This document shows positions 49,563 through 61,913 of a DNA stretch of 64,000 bases, piece by piece. The DNA comes from Monocercomonoides exilis. Lineage: Eukaryota; Preaxostyla; Oxymonadida; Polymastigidae. The first letter of the stretch is position 1, and each line of letters starts with the position of its first letter. The notes beneath the pieces are model-generated. The model was not told where the DNA came from. It saw nothing but the letters and a program-made list of their open reading frames with translations, and did not search any database. The translations under genes and the position numbers were made by a program. The DNA is taken from positions 64,501-128,500 of the forward strand of contig LSRY02000067.1 of NCBI GenBank assembly GCA_001643675.2, in the 5' to 3' direction.

Positions 49563-50532
49563 AACTTTTCATTTAAACTTTTTTCTTTATTGGCACTTTT
49601 TTTGTTTTTGCATGCCAATCATTCAAAAAAGCTGGATGGACCTCAACACTCGGATGAGGGTGCTGATAAAACAAGATTATTAAATTACTGTTTTGTTTTT
49701 TAAATTTTGTTTATTTTTCGTAGAGATACAGCAATTTTTTATTTATTTTGAAGTGACTTTTTCCAGCCGAAGAAGCATTTCACAAAAATAAGAAATCCAT
49801 TTTTTAAACTACTGGCATTTTCCTTTTTATATTCAAAATCTTAAGTTGAACAACTTGTTTTTTCTTGATTTTTTCGCATTTCATTTTTTTTAATCAACAT
49901 GCGAACACAATTTCAAAAATTTCTTTGTTATTAAAATGAAGTGTTAAAAATAAAAATATGATATGAAAATTACACACTCTTATAAAGAAGTGTGAAAAAG
50001 GTTGAACATTAAAATTTTCTATTTGCTTCAAACAGGTGAATGGTCACAACATTGAATGATCTGAAATCACACTTATTCTATTTTGATGTGTTTGAGACAA
50101 ACGGAAAATGTTAATGTTCAACCTTTTTCACACTTCTTTATAAGAGTGTGTAATTTTCATATCATATTTTTATTTTTAACACTTCATTTTAATAACAAAG
50201 AAATTTTTGAAATTGTGTTCGCATGTTGATTAAAAAAAATGAAATGCAACTTAAGATTTTGAATATAAAAAGGAAAATGCCAGTAGTTTAAAAAATGGAT
50301 TTCTTATTTTTGTGAAATGCTTCTTCGGCTGGAAAAAGTCACTTCAAAATAAATAAAAAATTGCTGTATCTCTACGAAAAATAAACAAAATTTAAAAAAC
50401 AAAACAGTAATTTAATAATCTTGTTTTATCAGCACCCTCATCCGAGTGTTGAGGTCCATCCAGCTTTTTTGAATGATTGGCATGCAAAAACAAAAAAAGT
50501 GCCAATAAAGAAAAAAGTTTAAATAAAAAGTT
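49563..50532. repeat. Giant inverted repeat (palindrome), arms about 440-467 bp
   Basis: The left arm 49,563-50,029 and right arm 50,094-50,532 are nearly identical reverse complements separated by a 64-nt spacer (50,030-50,093). The only sizeable difference I see is about 28 nt extra in the left arm near 49,855-49,882. Scattered substitutions cluster near the centre and the outer ends. No ORF or transposase lies inside, and no target-site duplication is clear. It could be a fold-back transposon or an inverted duplication. A transcript would form a very long hairpin. Confidence 0.85.
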
Positions 50533-50682
50533 TACCCAATCAACAAAATTTCATCTTCAAAAATAATCTAAAAATTCGTGAATGTTGATAAAAATGACTA
50601 GCAAATATGTAAGTGCATGACATTAAAGTTGATGTTTTTTTGAACAAAATTGATATTTTTCAATTATCTTTAACTTCAAATA

Positions 50683-50684
<2 letters not shown>

Positions 50685-50735
<51 letters not shown>
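50685..50735. repeat. Poly(T) tract, 51 nt
   Basis: An uninterrupted T-run followed by AAAAAGGGGAAAAA, about 150 bp from the giant inverted repeat. Length in the assembly may be unreliable because of slippage. Confidence 0.85.
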
Positions 50736-50742
<7 letters not shown>

Positions 50743-51032
50743 GGAAAAATGCAATTCAGATGTATATAAAATGATTATGTTTCGTCTATTAAATAATTCT
50801 CTCAACCATTTTAAAAACGCAAGCTTTTTTATATTAATGCAAAAGTAAATATGTCGTTTTCTTTCAATTTGGATTGAACTATGCAAATACTTTGAATTGG
50901 CAAAAATTCATAATATTCTGAAATGCAAAGAATTAATCCCTGAAATGAAAAATACAAGTTTATTTGTCTTCATTCGCCTTTCATTTTTGGGAGTCATCTT
51001 TAATGTGAATGAAGTTGAAACTGGGATATGAT

Positions 51033-52402
51033 TTACAAATAAGCAAAATAATCAGCTAATTCATCTGAACCAAAAATATGTCTGTAAAAGACTTTATACA
51101 GAACATAATAACCTTTCAATGTTTCTTCGCATCCTTCTTCCTCCAACTTATCAAACAATTTTCTTTTCATAATTTTCAGTTTTGCATCTTCATTTTCATT
51201 TCCAGTTTTATTCTTTATTCGATTGCAAATGATGCCGAAAATAAACAAACAACAATCAAATATGGAATCTATTGTACCAACGTGGAAAATTTCTTCCAAA
51301 GTAATTTCAACAATCCCACTTTTCTGCAAACTATCATTTTGCATTGCTTTATTTCTTGCGAGTGTTTTAAAAAGAAGAAAACATTTAAATCGAATTTTTC
51401 TGTGATTATCCTTTGTTAATCGAAAAACTTTCATGGAGCTTTCAATAAGCTGATCAAATTCTTCATTCCATAGTTTGCAATCGTCGAAGAAACCGGACAA
51501 CGTTCGGAGCAATCTCACGAAAACGTGTTTATTTTTCGTTTCTTTTTCTCCTTCCTCTTCTTCTTTTCTTTTCCAATCCATATACCCAGCCAGCTCTTCC
51601 ATTTCTCTGATTGCTTCTCTTATAAAATGCAATTCATTCACAATAACTTCCTCCAAATTCATTTCATAATGTAATCGGTTTATTAAAAACTCCCAAGCAG
51701 ACTGATAGGCAAGTTTTGTGAGATTTCTGTGTTTCTGCTTATGTTCGATGATTTCTGTAATTTTTTTCAAATACAGTTCTCGTTCGATAAACTAATAAGA
51801 AATAAAGGGGAAAAAAAGCAATCATAATAAAAAAGAAATAGCAACGTTCATACATAAAATTGGTCAACACAGCTCAAAGCCAATAAAGCCATTTCCACTT
51901 CTTTTTGTGCTTTTTCGCTTTCCTCCTTGTTCATCGCAACTTTCAGAAGACAAGGCACACAAATTGAAAGTAATCTCGGAGGGAAATTGTAACTTAGAGA
52001 AATATAGCATTCGCAAAGGTTAATCAAAAGCCCTTTGTTCTTTTCTTCTTTTTTCTTTTCTTCTTCAAAAATCATCTGTTCGAATCTTCTTCTCATTTCA
52101 GAATCATTAAAACCACTGCTCCACATGTTTTTCAGCACATTGCAATATCCCATGTGCTTCAGCAGCAAAAGTGAATCCTTCAATGACATTTTCTTTTCTT
52201 CAATCATTTTGTATATTTTGTCGAACATTCTTGTTGTGAAAACAGATTGAAATTCTTTTTTATTCATTTCTTCCATCACTTCAGTCATTTCTCCGATTTT
52301 CGTTCTCTGTTCATCCTCATTGCAATGCTCCAGTTCAGAAAACAGTTCTGAAAAAAAAATGCAAGTTACAAGAATCCAAGTACAATTACAATTGCACGCC
52401 AT
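51033..52402 (-). CDS. Helical repeat protein of a large oxymonad family, function unknown
   Basis: Two exons are clear: one ending at 51,854 after LALLALSCVDQFY, and one at 51,791-51,033 starting FIERELYLKKITEIIEHKQK. A GTATGA...TTATTAG intron of 62 nt, phase 0, joins them. Upstream, TTTTTTTTTCAG just before ELFSELEHCNEDEQR suggests a further intron and a short first exon that I could not place. If there is none, the start is the ATG at 52,402. The protein is charged and alpha-helical (KEFQSVFTTRMFDKIYKMIE, LLLLKHMGYCNVLKNMW, LAYQSAWEFLINRLHYEMN), resembling HEAT/ARM-like scaffolds. I recall many close relatives annotated as hypothetical proteins in Monocercomonoides; this is memory, not a search. 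No catalytic motif is visible. Confidence 0.65.
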
Positions 52403-53105
52403 TGAACATTTTTGCGTTGTCCGTCTCCTGCATTTTTATAAGAACAACGTATTCAGAAAGAAATGTCATTTTCATCATTCACATCAAATGGACACACGTT
52501 TCGTAAGACGAAATTGTTGAGAAATAAATACTCAAAACGGTCATATAAATATGTGCGTTCACACCACCATTCTATGCATTTGTATTTTTTGGTTGGCTAT
52601 CAAAAGAATAACAACGCTTTATCAATTTGCTTTATTTGTAATGGGTTCGTTTTTCAAATTCATCGAAATATTTTGTATTCTGAATTTTGTTCAACACCAT
52701 TCTTTGAAATATTTTTTTCTCAATTCTTTAATTTTCTGTGTTTTTTTAAGCATCGTTAATAAAGACTTATTAGATGAATTGTGAAATACGAAAAAATTTC
52801 TGAATTATTGGGTTATTTCAAAATTATCCAATAAATATGAAATTGTCCATGGAAATTTTGAAATTTTAGGGGAATTTTGCAATAACTTAGGAAGCCAATT
52901 TTTATTTGCGTGTGAAAATTTATTACGCATTCACATAAAGTTATTCAAATCATATTTTCGAAAAATGTGTTGTTTTTATTGTTATTAATTGAATTAAAAA
53001 TTTAAAAACAAAATTATTTAGTATTTGATATGGATTTTTTATATAAAACCTTATAACGCTTTATTTTTTGATAAATAATTGTTTAAAAGTCACAATAAGC
53101 AACAT
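52403..53105. other. Intergenic region
   Basis: AT-rich. It may contain the unplaced first exon of the minus-strand gene ending at 51,033, for example around an ATG near 52,432. Otherwise nothing is recognised. Confidence 0.4.
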
Positions 53106-56100
53106 TCATAACGATTTCAAATATTTTTGAAGAAGAATTTCTTCAAATTCACACATTTGCATTGAAACATCTTTTGCATTGTTCATCTCCACAATGCTTC
53201 CTTTGTCAGACACTGAATAACAGTTTGAGCAAGAGCAATTGAAAAGATTTATTTGAGCTGAAGTTGAAGTGGCAGCGAGAACAGAAGCTCTTTCTGAAAT
53301 TTTCGAACAGTTGTTGAATGAGGAGATTCCAATAGAAACTGTTCCTGATGACAAATCGTTTATCGCAATGAAGCAACCTTCAGACAATTTCACTCCATCT
53401 GCAGATACTCCATTAAATACAACACTTCCACAATCACCAATCTCAAATACATCTGTTGTTGATTCAATTTGTTCCAGTTTGAATGTTGTAATATTTATCA
53501 CATCTTTACTTAACAAAAATGAAGGTTTATTGAATGAAAGCATTGATATCGAACAATTATCAACATGAAGAATTCCATTTTCGATGTTTAACAATGTTGA
53601 ATTCAGAACAATAGATTCAATATTTACTGATTCTCCAACAAAAGAAAAATCAACAAATGAATAAGAAAGCTGACCATTTGCTTCATGGATGATTTAACTT
53701 CCAGAATACGAAAATGACTGACCAAAATCGAATTTCAATTTTTCAATTCGAACAGTATCTGAGATTGAGATAAGACTTCCCGCATTGATATTAATTGTTG
53801 GGTTAAGATGCACCAAAGCAGCTGAGGGAGATTGCAACGAGCGGATGGTCACATCAAGAACATCACACTTCCCAATAATTTCTGTTTGCCCCAAGATTAG
53901 CAGCTGTGAGTATGGAGATGGAATGATGTGTTGGATTCCAACATTCAATGATTGACAAGGCATACTGAACTCTCCACATTGCTTGCTGTCTTCGTGATTA
54001 TCTGCAACTGATGATACAAATATCGTCTCGCTCTGGTATTTCATCACCCTCAGCAGAAGATCTTCTTCCCCCACAAACGAGTCAGTAATGCAGCCCCATA
54101 TAGACAGATCTTTCACAAAAGGTGCTCTGAAATCCAGCAAAAATCGTTCATCAATAATATGTGTTTCGATTGAGTGGCATCGAACATACACGTCTTTCCC
54201 TCTAAAGGCAGAGTTTTCTTTGAGTGTGATGTTGGAGAGCTCAAACTGCAGAGGTTGCTCTGCAGCGGAGGTTCCTTCCAGAAACTGTCTGCCACCTCTT
54301 CCTGTGGTTGAACAGAAGCACTCAGAAATCGTGCAAAATGAGCAATCAAACTTTCCTCCCTCATTCAACACAGAAAATATACCTCCACCCTTTCTACACC
54401 TTGTTCCTCCGCATCTCTTCATCGTTGTGTTTCTGATATCAATTTTCAATGGCTCATCATTATCATTCCGAATGGTGGGAATACCATTAGTTGTGTTCTG
54501 ATTGACTTCTTCGAATGAACTCCACTCAATGATTACATCTTGTTCAATTTCATTTTTTTCTCTCCCTGAGTTCTTTGATATCCTCAATCCACTCGCCCCA
54601 TCAAGTTGAACATTCTTCATTGTCAAGTTCTTAATGTTCACAATATTCGATGATAACACGAAAATAACATCTTTTGAAAAGCAGAGTGACTGCAATGTTA
54701 CAAATTCAAATTTGACTGCACCTCCATCTGCTTTGATCAGCCCAAAGTTGATCGTTCCTTCTCCACTTTCTTCGTTCTTTGTGAATGAGCAGTCTTTCAG
54801 AGTCAACAGTACTTCACTTGAGCAGACTTGCATCAAAGTATTGACTTCATTTGTGAACGAAGAAGGAATCACAAACTTCATCAGCTCGAAATTGGTTATG
54901 CCACAAATCTTCATTGCTGCTCCTTCTGCTCCTTCAAGCGATGAGACACATTCCAATGAGCACGTGCTGCTCTCATCCGATTTCACTGATATTCCACTCA
55001 CATCAACACTCTTCTGCAGATATCCTTTTCCAATGATGCTGACATTCCTTTCGTTTCCTTCAGGCAGCCGATCCAAAGAATGATCCATCGACAGACAAGG
55101 ATAATCCGAGAATCCACAGGCACCCATATCTCTTCCTTTGTCTCCAATAAATATCTCTGAGCCAAATGTTCTCCAAAAATACACCAATGGAATGGCATTC
55201 GTTGTGTCGCTCCCATCAAAGCCCCTCATGGAATCCAACGAAATATCAGAAAGATGCCCAGATACAAATGGAAGAGAGGTGTTTGTGATGCTCTTTGTCA
55301 AGTTGAATGACTCAACAAAAAGATCATTTCCATATCTCGCAACATTTGGCTTGTCTGCCTCAAAAACAGGGGATGAGATCATAAATGAAGAAAAGCAATC
55401 AATCAATTTCAGTGCCATCCCTCCCCCAAACCCAATCTTCCGTTCTTCTGATGGTGCTGTGCATCCTGTGAATATACACGAAATAGCATTCAAATGAATG
55501 CTCCCTTTTAATTGAGCATCAATGGCCCCTCCTCTGCTTTCATCAGCAAGCACGCAACAATCATTAAAAGTGCACTCTTCAATATTTATTTCACCATTTG
55601 AATTTTCATCATTGCTGTTGTCAATGCTCACACACCCTCCACTTCCAGCTGCTCTTTCGATTTCTGTAAAATTGCAGTTAGTCATGTTCAGCCATTTGAT
55701 GCTAATTAACTCAGCATTTGTTCTGCTTCCTCTCAACGAGATTAATGGATTTCCACTCAAATCAATCGATGAAGCTGAGAATTTGTCGATTGTCAATATT
55801 CCTGATTCAACTGACAAGAACAGAATTGTCAATTCTAATGATGGATTTTGAAGAGAAAGAGAACATTGAGACAATGTCATTGATGATGAAGAAGACGAAA
55901 TAAAAGTGGAGTGAAGAGGAAGGGAAGAAGGAAGAGAGAAGATGAGCTTTGATAATTCTGTTTCAGTACCTGCTGTTATCATCGTGGCATCTGATTCAAC
56001 TTCAATATCGATGACTGTCCAGCCACTTTGATCATCATTTCCTCTGATTTCATGCTTCTGTTCAGAAAAGGTCATTTCATCGCTCATCAATATCATTCCA

Positions 56101-58838
56101 TTCACAACAACTTTCTTTGTTCCTGCTTGTCTTGTGAGGGAGTGCTTCATTGTCAAGCAAGGGAATTGGACAATTCCACAGTGTGAGTGATTGGATGCTT
56201 CAGAATTGCTCACATATATTTCTTCTGGGGTGGGGAGGAGATAGATGCACAGAGGAATGGCCACACTGGTGTTTCCATTGTCATATCCTCTCACTTTCTC
56301 AAGAGAATCCAAAGAGGCTTCCACACTCGTTATCTTTTTCGATTTTGCAGTCACTTCAAGGTTTGGAGAAAGAACGAAAATATCTCTTCCCCACTTGGCG
56401 GTATTTGTGCCAAAGGAAGAAGAGATTAGGAAATTGGGATTCTCGTTCAATAATTGAAGATGGATTCCACCTCCAAGACCATTGGAAGAAGAGCAAAAGC
56501 ACCCATCGAAAGATCCACCTTCCACTTTCACTTCATTTGCTTCTCCCACACACAGCATCATCGAGCCTCCATTTTCTGAACTTGTGCTTCCACAACCTTC
56601 GAATGTGCAAGAATTCAGATCAATGTTTGCCTTGTCGTTTTCCAACGACATCACAGCTGCTCCATTCGTTGTTCTTTCTATTCCTGAAAAGGCGCACTCA
56701 GAAAATGTCAACAAAATTTCATTTGTTGAAGAAAGCGAAAACAACAAAACAGTGGATATAGTCTTTGCCCAATTCACACTTTCCATCTGCAACACCCCAT
56801 TCTGGACATTAATCAGTTCTGTCGAAAAAGCTGTTTCTGAAGTTTGCCCACTTCCTGTTGATATGTTCAACCTGCTAATATGCATCTCTCCTGTTCCACT
56901 TATCTCAAATAGCCTTGAATCTCTGTTATTTGCATGTGCCGAGTCATGCACAAGAACAAAGTCTCTGACAATCAATGTGCCTGTAGAGACAGAAAATAGA
57001 GATAGCCCAGATGCTTCAAAATCTGTTTGCATCGTCGAACTCAAATCACTCTGGTCATAAACAGAAAAACTATCTATTCCACAATCAAAACTATTTGTTT
57101 CGAATATTGTTCCTGTGAGTATTTCGATATCGGTAACAGCATTGGGGATCAGCTGAGTTAGGCAATGGCTGATGGTGTTGCATGGATGGCTTTCATCTCG
57201 TCCGCATACATATGTGTCAATGGCATTCGGCTGCGTTTGAACTGAAGAGACAAACCTAATTCTTCCAAAATCATTTCGAAGCCATTCACTTTTGTCAACA
57301 ATTGAATAATAATTTGTGCTAACTCTGTTTGTTGTTTGCCTGGTAGAATAGCAACTTGGATCAATATTATTTGACGTTGAGTTTTGCAGAACAATGTCAT
57401 GTCCTCCTTTCATACATGTGTTATTGTGAAAAAAACAGTAATAAAACAACGTTCCAATATTATTTGCTTTTATTTGTTGGAATTCAGCTCCGCCTCCGCA
57501 CATTGCAAAGCAATGTCAAAATAAACAATTTGAAATGGCAACTTTATCTGAAGGAGTCCAATGAATAATTTCCCCTCCTGCACCATTTTTTGAAGAATTG
57601 CATTGACAGTTATCATAAAAGGAGTTCACAACGCACACTTTCTGTATTTGAGTTTTTATAGGACTGCGATCAATTGCCCCTCCACCGTTTCCCGAAGAAC
57701 AGTTACGAAATAAACAATCATCTTCCATTGATTGCTTGTTAATATTCTATGTCATAACTCCGCCGCCCCCGCTGTCCGTATTTCCTCGTGCAGAGCATTG
57801 AACAAATGTCGAATGGAGCACAATGCATTCAGCAATTCTTTGAGCACATATTCCTCCACCATTTGTTGAAGTTGCTTCACATCTCACAAATGATGAATTC
57901 TCAACAGTCAAAATAGCGCTTGCATTGTCATGCACATAAAGAGCACCTCCTTGTGGTGCTGTGCAATCAGTCCATTCACACAACAAAAAGGATTGGCTTT
58001 CTGTTGTGTTCAGTTTTTCTTTTTTCTGAAGAGCATTCATTTCTCTTTTCCCAAAGTTTATTGATGTGTTTTTGCAGACAAATTTCTCTGAAGAATAAAA
58101 TCCACTCGAGATCCCTCCTTCAAAGGCATTCTCATATGAACAAATGAGGCAGTTCTCCATAGAACTCAACAAGCATGAATGTTCCATTTGGCAATCAATG
58201 TTCTTGTCAAATTTCACAGACATGTTCCTGAAGGCACAATTATCAATCTGTTCACTTTGGCTCTTTCCGTTCAATAGGAAATGGTCTGAAGAGGATGCAA
58301 CCAGATCTTCAACGATGGAATTTGTCAAAATAACAGAATTGGAATCATCAGATGAAAATATGAGACTGGATGGGTTCATATTCTTTTGGGAGATCAAAGT
58401 CAAGTTTTTGAGGCACATTGACCCACTTTACAGATGAAGCAGAGATGCAGATTTTTGGTGGGAAATGCAGGAATCCATCGTTAAAGTTGATTTATCTGTT
58501 GAATGCATGAATGGAGAGGAAGAACATTCAAGTGACAAATTGTTCAGTTCAGCTGAAGAATTGAAGAATCCAAAAAATGTTTTAATCACCGTGGATATTC
58601 CTGACTGTAATCTTTTCACTCCTGAAAATGTGATTCGCTGGAATAAATTATTATTATCAACCACTGATTGAAATTGCGAGTCATTTGAAGTGACTTGACC
58701 AAAATAATGACAGTTATTAAATAAATATTTGCTTGGAAGAATTCCTTTGCTTTCCAATGTGGCTGTTCCAGAGACATGCTGTGCTTCAAATGTCTTCCCA
58801 AGAATCAAATATGTCAAAATGCACAAATGCATTCTCAT
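53106..58838 (-). pseudogene. Large Pmp-like beta-helix pseudogene, 1911 codons, four in-frame stops
   Basis: A single frame runs from an ATG at 58,838 (signal peptide MRMHLCILTYLILGKTFEA) to 53,106 with no frameshift. Stops are TAA at 58,428, TAG at 57,747, TGA at 57,516 and TAA at 53,694. Pmp rungs are clear on both sides of each stop, for example GNTDSGGGGVMT then DDCLFRNCSSGNGGGAI across the TAG, and ISNCLF then HCFAMCGGGAE across the TGA. Four large modules follow, each opened by a CG/PC motif: VCGRDESHPCNTISHCL, HCGIVQFPCLTMKHSLTR, ACGFSDYPCLSMDHSLDR and QCGEFSMPCQSLNVGIQH. The reading ends at 53,106 without the transmembrane tail of the intact copy, so the 3' end is lost. The middle 1269 codons remain fully open. 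It is the largest member in the window and probably recently inactivated. Confidence 0.85.
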
Positions 58839-61031
58839 GGGAATGAAAATCAATTATGATTTGAAAAATAAAATGTTTAAAGATGATCTATATGACACAT
58901 AATAATTGATTTCATCACCATTGGAAAGAAAGAAAGCTTTCCTTCTGCAATCACTTTGAGAGCGTTTGGAAAACATCTGAGATAGTTCCAAGGCAATGCT
59001 ATTTCTTCAGTTCTTGCAGGGTATGAATCGGTATTTGATGATTCAGATGAAATTTTTTCAAAAGAAAAAATAAAATAAAATAAAGAATTTAAAAAGGATG
59101 AAACTGAATGAAAGATTAAAAAAAAACCTTTTCAAAAAGAAATTGTTGCCCAATAAATGTGTAAAAAGGTGAAAATCTCTCATCCAAAAAAATGATCTCA
59201 AAATCACCCTTTGAATGTGTTGTTTCGAATTGACAAATGAATCCTTTCCAATTGCTCAAAAATGATGAATCTTTCTTCATCTACCTTCTCTTTCTTCCGC
59301 TTGTCTGCTGATAAACTGCTCTCCCTTCATTACTTTCTTCCAACTTTCACATCATTTCATTGATCAATTCCTCTTCTTCTCTTCCCTCTTCTTCTGCATC
59401 TTTGCTCCAAACATTCAAACAAGCTCTTCTGCTTTATTCGTCCCCCGCTTTCTTTCTCCTTATCATTTTTGCATATTTATCCAATTAATGCAAACAACCA
59501 ACGTTAGTTATTCAAAAATACTCGTCTGCTTTTTTTTCAGAGAAAAGATGCCTTTTAAAAAAATCCTTTGTTCCAATTGAAAGGGCATGAAATGTGAACA
59601 TTCTCTTCTCATATTCTTTAAAAAGAAAGAAAGCAAGTAAGAAATTCCAAAAGATTGCGAACAAACAAATAAAAGAATTTAATGTGTTGTAATTATTACT
59701 CAAAAACACATTTTCCAAAATAAAAAAAAAATAAAAATAATTTCAATCGTTTCTCATTTCTCACATTTCTTCAAATTTTAATCATTCAAAAAAGCAATTT
59801 AACTTTGCAAACATGCACAAACACAATTTGCCCTTCTTTGCCAGCTAAACATTCTCATTGCAAAATACTAATAACCCCATCCGCCTCTTCTTCCTTCCCA
59901 ATCTCTTGTTGTTCGCTTTCCGTTCTGCATTGGCCCTGCTTCCATCTCTTTCTTCTTCTTCTCATGAATCTCATCCTTTCACTTTCTTTTCAATTTTCTT
60001 TTTTTTCTTCGCTCTCTTCCTTGTGCTCCAATGATGTAATCTTTTCTTCCCAAACAATTCCCATCAATACAAATTCTCGCCAAAGTCAGCGCTTTTCTGA
60101 TAAAACTGTGTGTATTTCAATAAAAAATTTGTATGTCTTCAAAATATTTCGTGCTTAAATATCTAAAAAGATGATGGAGAAGGTGAAAACAAATTGAATG
60201 GAATTTACGAATTAATGATTTATACCTCGTAATGAATGTCACGTGGTTGATGCCCAAATGATGTTCAAAATATTGCTTTTCAATGTTAAAATGCAACCAA
60301 GATATTTTCTGCAAATACTATAAAGCTACAATGAAAATGGAAACATATTCAAAGAAGAACGTTTATCGGAATGTTATCATATATTGATAAAAATGCATGT
60401 CAAAATTACTGATTCTTTTGGTATCTCATAGCAAGGCAAATAAATACATAAACTATCAAGAACATGTTGCCCAAAAAATTGTGGAGTCTTCAATTGCACC
60501 CTTATCAGCTATCTGATTAATGCAGTGTTTTGTGGATGAAATCGACATCTACTCCATTGTAAGCGACAATTTGGATCTGGGTAATTAAAGAGAATAAATT
60601 AAAAAACTATGTGTTGGATGTTTTGTCATTCTTCCGAATGTTGTTTGTTCGTGTCGTTGAGCTGCGTTGGTTGAATTATGATTTGAAAATACTCCTTCCT
60701 TTGAAAAAACCCTCACTTCCAATCTTTTTGCAATACGCATCCATCGTAAAATAACAGAGTGATAATTCTTGATTATCTTTTTCTATACTGCTTTAAAATA
60801 AGGTCAAACTTGGAATTAACAATAAATTTTTTAATTTTTTGTGTTTTGATAAAGCCATCGACAATTTTTTCAAAAAAACACAGTTTGCTGTTTGGGCAGC
60901 TTTTTGTAATATTCGCATGCAAGTTTCACGAATTCATCGTGCTAAGTTTTGGTTAAATTTAAAATAATTAATTTCTCCATATTTTCTAATGAATATGGGA
61001 TATATTTCTATTATACCAATATTTGAAAATA
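58839..61031. other. Intergenic region
   Basis: About 2.2 kb. A somewhat C/T-rich stretch (59,280-60,110) yields only Ser/Phe/Leu-rich translations. A short segment at about 60,521-60,590 (MQCFVDEIDIYSIVSDNLDL) reads like a coding scrap ending before GTAATT, too short to assign. No RNA gene recognised. Confidence 0.5.
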
Positions 61032-61913
61032 ATGGAAGAAAAACTTCGTAAGAAATACAAGAAGTACTCAAAGGATAGATCTATTAGCACAAAAGAAGTT
61101 AAAAAATGCGTTGAAAAGGTTGGTGGAACAATTAATGATACTCAAGCCCAACAACTTTTGCTTCAAATGGCCGGCTCTGATCGCAGAATGACCGAAAATG
61201 AATTTGTGTACGGAATCATGAATTACGTTAAGCCAGGTTCTGCACCACAAGTATCTGGAGCTTCAATACCATTTGGATCATCTGCACCTTTTGGTGCTCC
61301 ATCGTTTGCTCCGTTTGATCCAAATCAAGCAAGGCAACAATTATCAACGTATTATGCAGGTGCTTGTGCAGACGGTGTGGTGGAAACAAAAGAAGTTCAA
61401 GCTGCTGTTACGATGTTTGGTATAATGTGTGATCCTCCAACAGCAACGTCACTTATTCAGCAGATTGCTGGACCTGAGAGAAGAATTACACAACAAAAAT
61501 TCGTTGAAACTATTTTAGGGTTTGTTTGTTCGAGAAAAGGCCTTCCTCCTCCGCCTCCTCCTGGATTTGGTGCTCCACCACCACCTCCACCTCCCCCAGG
61601 ATATGGAATGCCTCCGCCTCCAACTGGATTGGGGGGATATGCTCCACCTGCTGGTGCCATAACTTATGGTCCCGGAGCAACACATCCAAATCCAACTGTT
61701 GCTGCAGGTCTTGTGTCTATTTATGCACATTCTGCTTCTGATGGATCGATTGATTGCGGTGAAGTTATTAAGGCATGCAATCAATTTGGAGTTGGATGTG
61801 ATCAAGCAGGCGCGGCTCAATTACTCTCGATTGTTGCTGCTCCAGAAGGAAGAATTACCCAAGAGAAATTTGTGCATCATATCGGAGTGTATATTACAAG
61901 AAATATGAAGTAG
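61032..61913 (+). CDS. EF-hand-like protein with three repeats and Pro-rich linkers
   Basis: An intact ORF of 293 residues from the ATG at 61,032 (the upstream TTG is not used). Three copies of a unit of about 60 residues are visible: KKYSKDRSISTKEVKKCVEK ending DRRMTENEFVYGI, then YYAGACADGVVETKEVQAAV ending ERRITQQKFVETI, then IYAHSASDGSIDCGEVIKAC ending EGRITQEKFVHHI. Each unit looks like a pair of EF-hands, but the loops keep little more than the Gly and the final Glu, so calcium binding is doubtful. The linkers are PFGSSAPFG-type and a poly-Pro/Gly stretch (PPPPPPGFGAPPPPPPPPGY) resembling ALG-2/penta-EF-hand N-termini and profilin ligands. Likely a cytosolic adaptor. Encoded without introns. 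Confidence 0.75.
   Translation: MEEKLRKKYKKYSKDRSISTKEVKKCVEKVGGTINDTQAQQLLLQMAGSDRRMTENEFVYGIMNYVKPGSAPQVSGASIPFGSSAPFGAPSFAPFDPNQARQQLSTYYAGACADGVVETKEVQAAVTMFGIMCDPPTATSLIQQIAGPERRITQQKFVETILGFVCSRKGLPPPPPPGFGAPPPPPPPPGYGMPPPPTGLGGYAPPAGAITYGPGATHPNPTVAAGLVSIYAHSASDGSIDCGEVIKACNQFGVGCDQAGAAQLLSIVAAPEGRITQEKFVHHIGVYITRNMK

Noticed and set aside
5239-58430. Alternative genetic code (TAA/TAG as Gln), as in some oxymonads
   Set aside because: Intact genes here end on and avoid TAA and TAG normally, and the broken copies contain TGA as often as the other two stops.
8403-58838. Pmp-like genes as bacterial (chlamydial) DNA
   Set aside because: They share AT composition, signal-anchor layout and eukaryotic-style cytoplasmic tails, and lie among intron-containing genes; the resemblance is in the beta-helix rungs only.
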